Counted from the first letter of the stretch, positions 16,782-25,697 are shown. The stretch: DNA of 64,000 nt from Microbacterium forte (GCF_031885415.1 NZ_CP116871.1:2418001-2482000), one strand, 5' to 3'. Notes: generated by a model from the letters alone, not told the origin. Translations and numbers: made by a program.

Positions 16782-18611
16782 ATGAGCGCGCCTCGCAACG
16801 CACGTCGGACACCCGCAGCCCTCGCCATGGCGGCGATCGTCGCCCTGGCGCTCACCGCGTGCACCGGCGGTGGAGGCGAACAGGGCACGACGAGCGACGG
16901 CGGCCAGGGATTCCCCGACGACGGCTGCACGCACATCGCGGTCGCCACCTCGTCTGAGAAGGTCAACATGCTCGACGAGCTGGCCGAGGCGTTCAAGGAT
17001 TCACCTGAGCACGAGGGGCTCGAGACGTGCGCCACGGTGCGCCCGACCAACGTGTCGTCCGGCAACGCGACGCGCTTCCTGACCTCCGGCGAAGACTGGC
17101 CGAGCGATGACACGTCGCTCTGGCCCACCCTGTGGTCTCCGGCATCCACCGTCTGGACTGATCGCGTGGCGGCCGCCGCATCACCCAGCCTCGTGGGCGA
17201 ACCGAAGTCGTTCACGCGCACGCCCGTGGTGTTCGGCATGCCCGAGCCGATGGCCACGGCCCTCGGCTGGCCGAACACCCCCATCAGCATCACCGACCTC
17301 GAGACCCTGTGCCAGGACCCCGCGGGGTGGGGCAGCGTCGGCAAGGACATCTGGGGGGCCTTCAAGATCTCGAAGACCAACCCCAACACCTCGACCACCG
17401 GGCTCTCGACCATCCTGATGCAGTCGTACGAGGCGACCGGCAAGCTCGAGGGACTCACCTCGGCCGATGTCGAGGCCGCTGCGGACTTCTCCCGGGTGTT
17501 CGAGGAGTGCGTCATCCACTACGGCGACACCACCGGAAACGTGCTCTCGACGCTCTATGACGAGACGCAGAACGGCTCCAACGGCTCGGCCTACGTCTCG
17601 GCCGTGGCGCTGGAGGAGACCTCGCTGCTGAACTACAACCAGGGCAACCCCGACTCGCACACCGTGCAGCCGGGCGAGACTCTGACGCCGCCGAAGACCA
17701 AGCTCGTCGCCGTCTATCCCGAAGGTGGCTCCATGTGGTCGGACAACCCGATCACCGTGCTCGGGGCCGATTGGGTGACGGCCGAGCAGCGCACGGCCGG
17801 GGAGGCCTTCGCCGAGTTCGTGCAGACGACCGCGGCGCAGAAGATCCTGCCCGAGTACGGCTTCCGCCCGCTCGACGAATCGGTGCCGCTGGGCGACCTG
17901 TTCACCCCGAAGTACGGAGTCGATCCCGCTCAGCCCGCCGTGACGCTGCCGAAGCCCGAGGTCGACGTGATCTCGACGGCGATCGACCAGTGGACGCAGG
18001 TGCGCAAGCCCTCGTCGGTGCTCGAGCTCATCGACATCTCAGGGTCCATGGACGACCCGATCGGCGACGGACGCTCGCGCCTCGACGGAGCGATCGAGGG
18101 TGCGCAGTCGACGCTGAACCACTTCCGCTCCACCGATGAGATCGGCGTCTGGGCGTTCACGACCGGCATCTCCTCCGACGAGGGTGAGGGCATCCAGGTG
18201 CTCCGCGACGTGAGCGCGCTCGGCTCGGACGGCGAGAAGCTCGACTCGTCGCTCGATGACCTGCGCTACGCGCAGCGCAACGGCACTCCGCTCTACGACT
18301 CGATCCTGCTCGCGTACGAGGCGATGAGCGAGCGGGCCGAACCCGGTCGCATCAACGCGATCGTGGTGCTCTCGGACGGCGAGGACACCGACTCGAGCAC
18401 CTCGCTCGACTCGCTCATCGCCAAGATCGGCAAGAGCACGAAGGAGGGCGGAGATGACGCTCCCGTGCGTATATTCCCGATCGCGTATGGAGAGGGTGCT
18501 GACACCTCGGCACTGCAGCGCATCGCGGATGTGACGGGCGGACAGCTCTTCGACGCCTCGGACGCCGAACGCATCGACCTCGTCTTCGCCTCCGTGATCA
18601 ACAACTTCTGA
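16782..18611 (+). CDS. Substrate-binding and VWA domain lipoprotein
   Basis: A 609-residue exported protein. The signal peptide ends at lipobox ALTAC near residue 27. Residues about 45-400 form a type-2 periplasmic-binding-protein fold (segments such as TRTPVVFGMPEPMA and YPEGGSMWSDNPI). Residues about 410-605 are a von Willebrand factor A domain with the metal-site motif IDISGSMDD near 418 and later Thr/Asp positions including VVLSDGEDTD. The combination suggests ligand sensing or capture at the cell surface coupled to protein-protein contact. The next gene starts 10 bp after its stop and encodes a membrane protein, likely its partner. The ligand is unknown; proximity to a molybdoenzyme proves nothing. 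Confidence 0.82.
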   Translation: MSAPRNARRTPAALAMAAIVALALTACTGGGGEQGTTSDGGQGFPDDGCTHIAVATSSEKVNMLDELAEAFKDSPEHEGLETCATVRPTNVSSGNATRFLTSGEDWPSDDTSLWPTLWSPASTVWTDRVAAAASPSLVGEPKSFTRTPVVFGMPEPMATALGWPNTPISITDLETLCQDPAGWGSVGKDIWGAFKISKTNPNTSTTGLSTILMQSYEATGKLEGLTSADVEAAADFSRVFEECVIHYGDTTGNVLSTLYDETQNGSNGSAYVSAVALEETSLLNYNQGNPDSHTVQPGETLTPPKTKLVAVYPEGGSMWSDNPITVLGADWVTAEQRTAGEAFAEFVQTTAAQKILPEYGFRPLDESVPLGDLFTPKYGVDPAQPAVTLPKPEVDVISTAIDQWTQVRKPSSVLELIDISGSMDDPIGDGRSRLDGAIEGAQSTLNHFRSTDEIGVWAFTTGISSDEGEGIQVLRDVSALGSDGEKLDSSLDDLRYAQRNGTPLYDSILLAYEAMSERAEPGRINAIVVLSDGEDTDSSTSLDSLIAKIGKSTKEGGDDAPVRIFPIAYGEGADTSALQRIADVTGGQLFDASDAERIDLVFASVINNF

Positions 18612-18620
18612 GGTCTCGCG

Positions 18621-19622
18621 ATGCCGTATCTCTCCTCGTCGAACAACCCGTGGCTCGAGGATGCCGTCGCAGGCATATCCGGTCAGAACATCTACGTCGA
18701 CCCCGATGTGTCGGGCGGACAGGCGCTGACCGACGCCCTCGCCGGGGTCGTTCCCGGTGACGGATCGATCGCGGTGGTCGTGCTGCCGGCAGAGGCCGAC
18801 AAGACCACGCCCTACAGCAGCTACATCCTCGAGCGGCTGACTGCCGCGGGCGACCACGAGACCGTGATCCTCGCCGTCGGCGACGATCTGCAGGCGGCCT
18901 CAGCGGCGATTCCCAGCGATGACGCCCTGCGCATCGCGAACGAGAACGAGTCGTCAGGGGCGAATCTCCCAGACAAGCTCGTCGAAACGGTGCAGGAGAT
19001 CTCGGCCGAGACCCCGACCTCATCGGGGTCTGATTCCGGTGTCGCCGGGCCGGTGATCCCGCTGGTGATCGGAGGCGTGGTTCTCGTGGCAGCCGCCGTG
19101 ACCGCTGCCGGCCTGATTGCGCGTCGTCGACGTCGCACCCCGGCCGTCTCGATCGACCCGGTGCCCGCCGGCATCCGTCTGCGAGTGAACCGTCTGCGTG
19201 AACTCCGCGCCGACTACGCCGCAGTGCCGGGCAGCCCGGTGGCGGCCGAGACGGCGGCGGGGATCGACGCCCTCGCCTCGCACGTCGAGCAGCTGTTCAT
19301 CCGTCTCGACGCCAAGGCCGGCGAGGATCAGAGCGTGCTGGCCGAGGCCGAGTACTCCGACAAGCTCGCCCGCCTGGTCGCGGCCCTCGACCGCGACTAC
19401 CTGCTCGACCTGCTCACCCGGCCCGACCTGTGGGATGCCCCCGACGAGCGCATCTCCGAGGTGCGCGAGGCGCTGTCGTCGGTGACCACCCAGATCGTCG
19501 ACAACATCAAGCAGGTCAACGCCCGCAAGGGACTGCTGTTCCAGGTGTCGCTCGACTCGCTCATCGGTCGCAGCGAGCTGCGCGACTGGGAGCGTCAGTT
19601 CAAGCAGAGCTCCGGGGAGTAG
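18621..19622 (+). CDS. Single-pass membrane protein, partner of the VWA lipoprotein
   Basis: A 333-residue protein I cannot assign to a characterised family. Residues 1-140 look like an extracytoplasmic alpha/beta domain (NIYVDPDVSGG, GSIAVVVLPAEAD). One strong transmembrane helix follows (VIPLVIGGVVLVAAAVTAAG, about 146-165), then an RRRRR stop-transfer and a helical cytoplasmic C-terminal half rich in charged residues. No cleavable signal is seen, so the predicted topology is N-out, C-in. It begins 10 bp after the VWA gene and is surely in the same operon. The fold of the N-terminal part recalls TPM-type domains, but I would not name it so. Confidence 0.7.
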   Translation: MPYLSSSNNPWLEDAVAGISGQNIYVDPDVSGGQALTDALAGVVPGDGSIAVVVLPAEADKTTPYSSYILERLTAAGDHETVILAVGDDLQAASAAIPSDDALRIANENESSGANLPDKLVETVQEISAETPTSSGSDSGVAGPVIPLVIGGVVLVAAAVTAAGLIARRRRRTPAVSIDPVPAGIRLRVNRLRELRADYAAVPGSPVAAETAAGIDALASHVEQLFIRLDAKAGEDQSVLAEAEYSDKLARLVAALDRDYLLDLLTRPDLWDAPDERISEVREALSSVTTQIVDNIKQVNARKGLLFQVSLDSLIGRSELRDWERQFKQSSGE

Positions 19623-19629
19623 TCACCGC

Positions 19630-20325
19630 TCAGCGCATCCGAACGGCGGCGTCGACCACACGACCGTCGACGAGGTGCAGCACCCCGTGCATGCGCGGAA
19701 GGTGCACGAGATCATGCGTGACGAGCAGCGTCGAGGTGTTCCGTTCGTCGGTGAGCCGCAGGATGAGGTCGATGATCTTGGCGCCGCGTTCCTGATCGAG
19801 GGCACTGGTCGGCTCATCGACCAGGAGAACACTCGGATCGTTCATCAGCGCTCGTGCGATGTTGACTCGCTGACGCTGTCCGCCCGAGAGCTGGTGCGGC
19901 CTCTTGTGGCCGTGCTCGGCGAGGCCGACCGCGGCGAGCAGTTCATCCGCGCGAGCTGCCGCCGTGGCGCGATCGCGCCGGCTGTGCGGCGCCCCGAGTT
20001 CGTTCATGACGCTCAGCTGCTCGCGGGCGGTCAACGACGGGATGAGGTTGGGCTGCTGGAAGACGATCCCGATCCGGTCCCGCCGAAGACGCGTGGCCTC
20101 GGCCGGGCTGAGGGCCGTGACGTCACTCCCGTCGATGAGGATCTCGCCCGAATCCGGACGCAGAAGGGTGCCGGCGACGGCGAGCAGACTCGACTTGCCC
20201 GAGCCGCTCGGGCCCGTGATGCCGGTGACGGTTCCGGGATGGGCGGTGAGGGAGACGCCGTCCACGGCGGTCACCCGGGAGTCGCCGTCGGGGAAGGTCA
20301 GGGTGATGTCGTTCAGGCGGATCAT
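19630..20325 (-). CDS. ABC transporter ATP-binding protein, MacB/LolD-like
   Basis: A 231-residue ATPase. Walker A GPSGSGKSS is near residue 40, the signature LSGGQRQRVNIARAL near 138 and Walker B VLLVDEPTSAL near 160. It belongs to the LolD/MacB group that powers FtsX-like permeases, acting by pulling on substrates at the membrane surface. Its ATG overlaps the stop of the permease gene by 4 bp (ATGA), so both form one unit. The unit is divergent from a histidine kinase/response regulator pair that probably controls it. The role could be antimicrobial-peptide resistance or lipoprotein handling. Confidence 0.93.
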   Translation of the reverse strand: MIRLNDITLTFPDGDSRVTAVDGVSLTAHPGTVTGITGPSGSGKSSLLAVAGTLLRPDSGEILIDGSDVTALSPAEATRLRRDRIGIVFQQPNLIPSLTAREQLSVMNELGAPHSRRDRATAAARADELLAAVGLAEHGHKRPHQLSGGQRQRVNIARALMNDPSVLLVDEPTSALDQERGAKIIDLILRLTDERNTSTLLVTHDLVHLPRMHGVLHLVDGRVVDAAVRMR

Positions 20326-21392
20326 CGGTTGCTCCCGAGGGCGGTGAGGGGGTCGGCGGAGGTGACGGAGCGCAGGGCGAAAGCGGCGCCTGCGAGGCCG
20401 AGGGCGATCATGATGCCCCCAGGAAGGAGGGTCGTGATCGGACTCAGCAGGAACGGGAGGGCGGTGCCGGCGAGCAGGCCGAGCACGGTGACGAGCCCCA
20501 GACCGATGCCGATGCCCACCACCAGCACGATCAGCGCCTGACCCAACGCATCGCGGATCAGAGACGGCGTGCTCGCGCCGAGCGCCTTGAGGACCGCGAC
20601 GTCGCCCTTGCGCTGCATGGTCCACACGGTGAAGAAGGCCCCGATGACGAGTCCCGAGATGCCGAAGAGCATCGCCGCCATGAGCAGGAGGGAACCGATC
20701 TCGGAGCGGAAGGCGCTCAGCGCCGTCAGCGATCCGAGGGTCGTCTCCGAGATCGTGTCGTTCGCGGCATCCGCGGCATCCCAATCAGGGGCGCCTGTGA
20801 CGGCGAGCACCGTGGCGTAGGCATCGGGGTTTCCCGTGGATGCCGAGTAGGCCTGCCAGTCGTGCAGGGTCATCTGAACGACGGGCGTATGGCTGTACCA
20901 CGCGTCCCCCTCGACCGTCTCGACGTCGTAGGAGACGCCGGCGATCTCGATCTGCGCTCCGACCTTCACGCCGAGCGCATCCGCAGCGGGCACCGACAGG
21001 CGCAGCTGCCCGTCCCCGGAGGGCGCACCGGCGTCGAAGCCGGGCTCGACACCGAACACCGCGATCGCAGCACGGGTGTCGTCGGTCTCGGCGCGGGTCT
21101 GACTGATGCCGAGGGGGCGCGCGTCGGTCACGCCGGACGTCGCCGCCCAGTCGTTCGCCTGCTGCTCGGTGATCGTGGAGTCGGCGAAGCTCGCCGCATC
21201 GTCTCCGCCCGAGAGGGCGGAGAACACGATTCGGTCTGCGGGGAGCGCCAGCACGCCAGAGACGTTCTGGATGGCGAGGCCCCCGGTAAGTCCACTGAGG
21301 AACCCCACGAGAAGGGTGATGAGGGCGACGACGGAGCCGATGAGGATGAATCGCCCCTTGGCGAAGCGAAGATCGCGTAACGCGACGAACAT
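20322..21392 (-). CDS. ABC transporter permease, FtsX/MacB-like
   Basis: A 356-residue permease. One transmembrane helix near the N-terminus (FILIGSVVALITLLVGFLSG) is followed by a large extracytoplasmic domain of about 200 residues. Three C-terminal helices follow, the FtsX-like arrangement. The start ATG at 21392 has AGGAAAGG upstream; longer in-frame starts would extend into the divergent promoter. With the ATPase gene (4-bp overlap) it forms a MacB-like transporter. Adjacency to a NarL-type two-component system is typical of cell-envelope-stress or antibiotic-responsive exporters. Confidence 0.9.
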   Translation of the reverse strand: MFVALRDLRFAKGRFILIGSVVALITLLVGFLSGLTGGLAIQNVSGVLALPADRIVFSALSGGDDAASFADSTITEQQANDWAATSGVTDARPLGISQTRAETDDTRAAIAVFGVEPGFDAGAPSGDGQLRLSVPAADALGVKVGAQIEIAGVSYDVETVEGDAWYSHTPVVQMTLHDWQAYSASTGNPDAYATVLAVTGAPDWDAADAANDTISETTLGSLTALSAFRSEIGSLLLMAAMLFGISGLVIGAFFTVWTMQRKGDVAVLKALGASTPSLIRDALGQALIVLVVGIGIGLGLVTVLGLLAGTALPFLLSPITTLLPGGIMIALGLAGAAFALRSVTSADPLTALGSNR

Positions 21393-21543
21393 GACGGTTG
21401 CCTTTCCTGTCTCCGATGCGGCGACCATTCCACTCTCGTCGTCGGCGCCGTCGTGGTCATCGGCCACTCGGAGAGCGTTCCCCGGCCAGGATGAGTACGC
21501 CTCGATCGTCCTTTCGGACGATGCCGCGCTCGGTGCGTCGGCG

Positions 21544-21549
21544 TAGAGT
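21544..21549 (+). promoter_or_regulatory. -10 box (TAGAGT) for the histidine kinase gene
   Basis: TAGAGT ends 7 nt before the ATG at 21557, consistent with a leaderless transcript. Confidence 0.45.
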
Positions 21550-21556
21550 TCGATTC

Positions 21557-22741
21557 ATGGCGCATACCGCTCTGACCCCGGTGTTCGTGGGTCTGCGGAC
21601 GGGCCTCCACGTCCTCTTCTTCGCCCTGACGGGGGTCGTCATCGCCCGCGCCGTGCTCGACCCGTCGGAGTCGAGCGTCGCCGCGATCGTGCTGGCACTG
21701 ATCGTCGGCGTGACGTACGCCTCGGGTGTGCTGCTCGCCCGGCTCTCCCATGGTCGACGACCCGTGTCACTCGTCTGGTTGGCCCTGCTCTCGGCAGAGT
21801 GGCTCGGGTTGCTCTGGCAGAGTGCCGATGCCGCCTATCTCGTCTTCCCTCTGTTCTTCCTGTTCCTCCACCTGCTGGGACGCTGGGCGGGATCGGCCGC
21901 GATCCTCGTGTCGACGATCGTCGCGGTGTACGCCCTCGGCATTCACGGCGGGTGGAGCGTCGGCGGCGTGGTCGGCCCGTTCGTCGGTGCCGGCGTCGCA
22001 CTCCTGATCGGCCTCGGCTACCAGGCTCTGGCGAAGGAGGCCCAGCAACGCGAAGCGCTGGTCAGTGAGCTGCTCGCGACCCGCGGACAGCTCGCCGCGC
22101 GGGAGCATGAATCCGGCGTCCTCGCAGAGCGCGCCCGCCTCGCCCGTGAGATCCACGACACGCTCGCGCAGGGACTCTCCAGCATCCAGATGCTGCTGCA
22201 TGCCGCAGAGCGCGCCGACGACGCGCGCCCGGGGATCGAGCACATCAGGCTCGCTCGCGAGACGGCTGCTGCGAACCTCGTCGAGGCGCGGCGGTTCATC
22301 CGCGAGCTGACGCCTCCCCAGCTCGACGACCAGACCCTCGGCGGGGCGCTGCGCCGACTGGCCCGCACGCAATGGGCGACGCAGGGACTCGACGTGCAGG
22401 TGCGGGTGTCCGACACGGTCGTCCTGCCCATGCATCTGCAGACGGCCCTGCTGCGCATCACCCAGGGTGCGATCGCCAATGTCATCCAGCACGCTCACGC
22501 GAAGACGGCGACGGTCACGATCGGCATCGAGGACGACCACCTCCACTTCACCGTCGAAGATGACGGAACCGGGTTCGATGCGGAGATTCCTGCACCGGGG
22601 ACCGCCGAGAAGTCGGATTCCTTCGGTCTGCGCGCCACCGCCGAGCGGGTGCAGCAGTTGGGCGGGAGGCTCGAGATCGATGCGGCACCAGGACGGGGAA
22701 CGACGCTCACCGTCGACCTCCCTCTGACGGAGTTCGCATGA
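21557..22741 (+). CDS. NarL-type sensor histidine kinase
   Basis: A 394-residue kinase. The first 165 residues hold about six closely spaced transmembrane helices with little external domain, as in intramembrane-sensing kinases. A short coiled coil leads to the HisKA_3 phosphoacceptor box REIHDTLAQGLSS (His near residue 199), and the ATPase domain follows with the DDGTGFD motif. Its stop overlaps the response regulator start by 4 bp. It is divergent from the MacB-like transporter operon, and a membrane signal such as a cell-wall antibiotic sensed together with that transporter is a reasonable guess. Confidence 0.92.
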   Translation: MAHTALTPVFVGLRTGLHVLFFALTGVVIARAVLDPSESSVAAIVLALIVGVTYASGVLLARLSHGRRPVSLVWLALLSAEWLGLLWQSADAAYLVFPLFFLFLHLLGRWAGSAAILVSTIVAVYALGIHGGWSVGGVVGPFVGAGVALLIGLGYQALAKEAQQREALVSELLATRGQLAAREHESGVLAERARLAREIHDTLAQGLSSIQMLLHAAERADDARPGIEHIRLARETAAANLVEARRFIRELTPPQLDDQTLGGALRRLARTQWATQGLDVQVRVSDTVVLPMHLQTALLRITQGAIANVIQHAHAKTATVTIGIEDDHLHFTVEDDGTGFDAEIPAPGTAEKSDSFGLRATAERVQQLGGRLEIDAAPGRGTTLTVDLPLTEFA

Positions 22742-23364
22742 TCCGCCTCGTCATCGCCGACGATCACCCCATCGTCCGCGCCGGTCTCACCGCCCTGTTC
22801 GGCCTCGAACCGGACCTGGAGGTCGTCGCAGAAGCGTCGACACCCGACGAGGCCGTCGCCTGCGCCGAGCGCGAGAACCCCGACGTGGTGCTGATGGACC
22901 TGCAGTTCGGCTCGCAGTCCCAGGCCACGGGCGTGGACGCGACGCGACGCATCCGTGCGCTCGAGGCTCCGCCCTACGTTCTCGTGCTCACCAACTACGA
23001 CTCGGATGCCGACATCCTCGGCGCCGTCGAGGCCGGCGCGAGCGGCTACCTGCTGAAAGACGCCCCACCGCATGAGCTGACCGCCGCCGTGCGCGCGGCG
23101 GCAGCCGGAGAGAGCGCGCTCGCGCCGGTGATCGCCTCCCGCCTGCTCGACCGCATGCGCGCGCCCCGCGTCAGCCTCAGCAGTCGCGAGATCGAGGTGC
23201 TCGAGCTCGTCGCCGCCGGGCGATCGAACAGCGAGGTGGCAGAACAGCTCTTCGTCAGCGAGACGACCGTGAAGTCGCATCTCGCGCACATCTTCTCGAA
23301 GCTCGACGTCAGCTCACGCACCGCCGCGGTCTCGGAGGCCCGCCGGAAGGGCATTCTCCGCTGA
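22738..23364 (+). CDS. NarL/LuxR family response regulator
   Basis: A 208-residue two-domain regulator. The receiver domain has the acidic pair DD near residue 9, the phosphoacceptor Asp in VVLMDLQFG near 54 and Lys in YLLKDA near 109. The output domain has the LuxR HTH, with REIEVLELVAAGRSNSEVA and the recognition helix SETTVKSHLAHIF. It is translated together with the upstream kinase (ATGA overlap). The divergent ABC exporter operon is the most likely target. Confidence 0.95.
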   Translation: MIRLVIADDHPIVRAGLTALFGLEPDLEVVAEASTPDEAVACAERENPDVVLMDLQFGSQSQATGVDATRRIRALEAPPYVLVLTNYDSDADILGAVEAGASGYLLKDAPPHELTAAVRAAAAGESALAPVIASRLLDRMRAPRVSLSSREIEVLELVAAGRSNSEVAEQLFVSETTVKSHLAHIFSKLDVSSRTAAVSEARRKGILR

Positions 23365-23404
23365 GACCTGGAGCGTCCCGGGAGATCCGGGCCGGATCGA
23401 GTGC

Positions 23405-23815
23405 TCACACGGGAGCGAGTGGTTCACCCACCCCCGCAGGGATCTCCACCACGACCAGATCGCCGGGCTTCACGACACCGCCGGCGAGCACGACACCCAT
23501 CACTCCCGCCTTGCGCACCGTGCGACCTTCGGAGTCGGTCCCGACGACCTGCTTCAGCAGACCAGACTCGAAACGATCGATCTGCAGACACGGGTTCCTC
23601 AGCCCCGTCACCTCGACCACGGCGTCCGCTCCCAGCCGCAGCAGCGTTCCTCGGGTGAGGGCGAGCAGATCGATCCCCTCGGTGGTGATGTTCTCGCCCA
23701 GATCACCCGGAGAGACATCCGCGTCGACCTCATCGAACAGTTCTCGGTGCATGAGATGAACCTGGCGGAGATTGGGCTGCGTCGGGTCGCGTCGAACCCG
23801 GGAGAGATGCTGCAC
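23405..23815 (-). CDS. MOSC domain protein, N-terminally shortened
   Basis: A 136-residue remainder of a MOSC-domain protein. It begins within the family at the segment HLSRVRRDPTQPNLRQVHL and continues with LGENITTEGIDLLAL and the conserved Cys in LRNPCLQID. MOSC proteins carry or transfer sulfur with pyranopterin-molybdenum cofactors. The usual N-terminal strand and GDAH-type loop are missing. Upstream in the same frame a short sequence reading VCVVSRSAESPAE, which resembles the missing start, runs back to the stop of the SDR gene without any start codon. So either a GTG at 23815 starts a short protein, or the gene has lost an internal piece and is decaying. Confidence 0.65.
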   Translation of the reverse strand: MQHLSRVRRDPTQPNLRQVHLMHRELFDEVDADVSPGDLGENITTEGIDLLALTRGTLLRLGADAVVEVTGLRNPCLQIDRFESGLLKQVVGTDSEGRTVRKAGVMGVVLAGGVVKPGDLVVVEIPAGVGEPLAPV

Positions 23816-23860
23816 CTCAGCCGGGCTTTCCGCTGATCGTGAGACGACGCAGACGCGACC

Positions 23861-24586
23861 TCAGGCGGCGCCGAGCAGTTCCGTCATCTTGGCGTAGAAC
23901 ACGGCGGGGTCCCCCGCGAGCGATGCCTTCACCATCGCGCTCCAGTCGTCGACGATCACCTCGATCGAACCGTCCGCGAGGCCGTCGAGTGACCGACGGG
24001 CCACGTCGCGAGGATCGATCTTGGGCCCGTCGTAGTTCGCCATGAGATCCGTGTCGGCGGCACCGAGATGCACGCCCTGCACGAGGGTTCCCTGACCGGC
24101 GAGCTCCAGCCGAACCCCGTTGGTCATGTTCCATGCCGCAGCCTTCGCGGCGGCATACCCTCCGGCACCCGGAGACGCGAACCACGACAGCGCCGACAGC
24201 ACGTTCACGACCGCGCCGCCGCCGTTCGCAGAGAGGATGGGAGCGAACTCGCGGATCACGTCGAGGGTGCCCCAGAGGTGGGTGTCCATCTCGCGGCGCA
24301 GTTCCGACAGGTCGCCGGCCACCAGGCCGGCACCCGTGGAGATCCCCGCGTTGTTCACGACGACAGTCACGTCCTGGGCCACACCGGCCGCCGCGACGAT
24401 CGATTCGTGATCGAGCAGATCGAGCCGCAACGGCACCACGCGCCGGTCGTCGAAGTCGAGCGTGTCGGTGCGGCGGGCAGTCGCGTAGACGGTTCGGGCA
24501 CCGCGTTCGAGCAGTTCGAGCACGAACTGACGGCCGATTCCGCGGTTTGCTCCGGTCACGAGGGCGATCTGGTCGGTGACGTTCAT
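23861..24586 (-). CDS. Short-chain dehydrogenase/reductase
   Basis: A 241-residue NAD(P)-dependent oxidoreductase with a classical Rossmann fold. The cofactor motif is TGANRGIG near residue 13, the structural NNAG motif near 88, the catalytic Ser in VLSALSW near 136 and the Tyr-x3-Lys pair in GYAAAKAA near 149. The substrate cannot be inferred. It is divergent from a MerR regulator, and their shared 116-bp region holds a symmetric TTGACGTCAA element, so it is probably the regulated target of that MerR protein. Confidence 0.93.
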   Translation of the reverse strand: MNVTDQIALVTGANRGIGRQFVLELLERGARTVYATARRTDTLDFDDRRVVPLRLDLLDHESIVAAAGVAQDVTVVVNNAGISTGAGLVAGDLSELRREMDTHLWGTLDVIREFAPILSANGGGAVVNVLSALSWFASPGAGGYAAAKAAAWNMTNGVRLELAGQGTLVQGVHLGAADTDLMANYDGPKIDPRDVARRSLDGLADGSIEVIVDDWSAMVKASLAGDPAVFYAKMTELLGAA

Positions 24587-24652
24587 GGGTTCCTTGCTTC
24601 GCTGGGATTGTGCGCTCTCCGGCCCGATCGGGCCGACACCACTACGCTAGAA

Positions 24653-24676
24653 CTTGACGTTGACGTCAAGGTCAAG
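24653..24676. promoter_or_regulatory. MerR-type operator between SDR and regulator genes
   Basis: CTTGACGTTGACGTCAAGGT and the following CAAG form nested inverted and direct repeats of TTGAC/GTCAA around the palindrome TTGACGTCAA. TTGACC on the minus strand can act as a -35 box for the SDR gene with a long spacer, the geometry MerR activators use. Confidence 0.6.
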
Positions 24677-24702
24677 TCCCAGTCACGAACACGGAGGAAC
24701 GG

Positions 24703-25131
24703 ATGCGGATCGGCGAGGTCGCACGTCAGGCAGGGGTCAGCACGAGGGCGCTCCGCTATTACGAAGAGCAGGGGCTGCTCGCCTCGGAGCGCACGCCCAG
24801 CGGACAGCGCGAGTATGCCGTGTCGGCCGTTGAGCGCGTCCGACTCGTTCAGCAGTTCTTCACTGCGGGGGTGCCGAGCCGCACGATCGCGCAGCTGCTG
24901 CCCTGCGTCGACACCGGACACGGTTCCCCGGAGGCCTTCGCCCTGCTGGCAGCGGAACGCGATCGCATCACCGGCGCCATCGAGGGGCTCACGGCCGCCC
25001 GCGATGCCCTGGACCTCATCATCGACATCGCCCACAACCCCACGCCGGAACACTGCCCGGCCCTCCGGCACCCAGCGTGGGAACCACACGTCACCATCGA
25101 GGCGGCCGCAACCACGCACGCCCGGATCTGA
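24703..25131 (+). CDS. MerR family transcriptional regulator
   Basis: A 142-residue regulator. The N-terminal winged HTH reads RIGEVARQAGVSTRALRYYE, followed by the wing segment SGQREYAVSAVERV and a long dimerisation helix. GGAGGAA precedes the ATG by 4-5 nt. A single Cys (LPCVDTG) lies after the dimer helix, so a metal-binding pair is not evident; a redox or organic ligand is more likely. It is divergent from the SDR gene, whose promoter carries a fitting palindrome. Confidence 0.9.
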   Translation: MRIGEVARQAGVSTRALRYYEEQGLLASERTPSGQREYAVSAVERVRLVQQFFTAGVPSRTIAQLLPCVDTGHGSPEAFALLAAERDRITGAIEGLTAARDALDLIIDIAHNPTPEHCPALRHPAWEPHVTIEAAATTHARI

Positions 25132-25176
25132 GCTCGCTGAAGGGCCTCAGCGACCAGGTGCGACCGCGGCAGGCGC

Positions 25177-25440
25177 TCACATGTTGTAGACGGCGCGTCG
25201 GTGCGCGACACGTACGACCGTCACGAGCACCTGCTCATCGGTGACCTCGTAGAGAACCCGATAGTCGCCGACTCGGATTCTCCAGGCGTTGTCGTACCCG
25301 GCCAGCTTGCGGCATCCGTGTGGACGCGGATCGTGCTCGAGATCGGCCACCCCGCCGAGTATCCGTCGGCGAATCTGCGGGTCGAGCTTGCGGATGTCTC
25401 TGGCAGCCGCAGTCGTGAACTCGACCCGAAAGCGCGTCAC
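25177..25440 (-). CDS. RelE family toxin
   Basis: An 87-residue ribosome-dependent mRNA interferase of the RelE/ParE fold. The first strand is RVEFTTAAARDIRKL. The core holds AGYDNAWRIRVGDYRVLYEV, with the basic and aromatic residues used for mRNA cleavage, and the C-terminus carries VVRVAHRRAVY. It overlaps the antitoxin gene by 4 bp and is the second gene, the standard order for Phd/YefM-RelE modules. In these modules free toxin stops translation and the antitoxin neutralises it. Confidence 0.9.
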   Translation of the reverse strand: MTRFRVEFTTAAARDIRKLDPQIRRRILGGVADLEHDPRPHGCRKLAGYDNAWRIRVGDYRVLYEVTDEQVLVTVVRVAHRRAVYNM

Positions 25441-25697
25441 GCGACTTCTGCGCGCAGCTCATCCAGCGACACCCGCTGACCATCATCAGCCGCTCGAGCG
25501 ACCGCGAACTCGGCGGCGTCGCGGGCCGCCTCGAGTTCTTCGAGCAGCTCGAGGTCATCGACGCTGATCACCACGGCCGTCAGCTTGCCATGGCGCGTGA
25601 CGCCCACGCGCTCTGAGCCATAAGCGACCCCGCCGAGAACATCGGCAAGGCTGTCACGCAGATCCTTCGACGGTACGCTGCGGGTGATCGTGTTCAT
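25437..25697 (-). CDS. Phd/YefM family antitoxin
   Basis: An 86-residue antitoxin. The N-terminal DNA-binding part reads SVPSKDLRDSLADVLGGV with GERVGVTRHGKLTAVV-like strands, and the acidic C-terminal half (LELLEELEAARDAAEF) should wrap the toxin. It is the first gene of the pair. A TATTCT box 6 nt before the ATG and a perfect palindrome just upstream indicate a leaderless transcript repressed by the toxin-antitoxin complex. Confidence 0.9.
   Translation of the reverse strand: MNTITRSVPSKDLRDSLADVLGGVAYGSERVGVTRHGKLTAVVISVDDLELLEELEAARDAAEFAVARAADDGQRVSLDELRAEVA

Noticed and set aside
23817-24185. Arg-rich 122-codon minus-strand frame.
   Set aside because: Shadow of the SDR gene with typical GC-rich off-frame composition.
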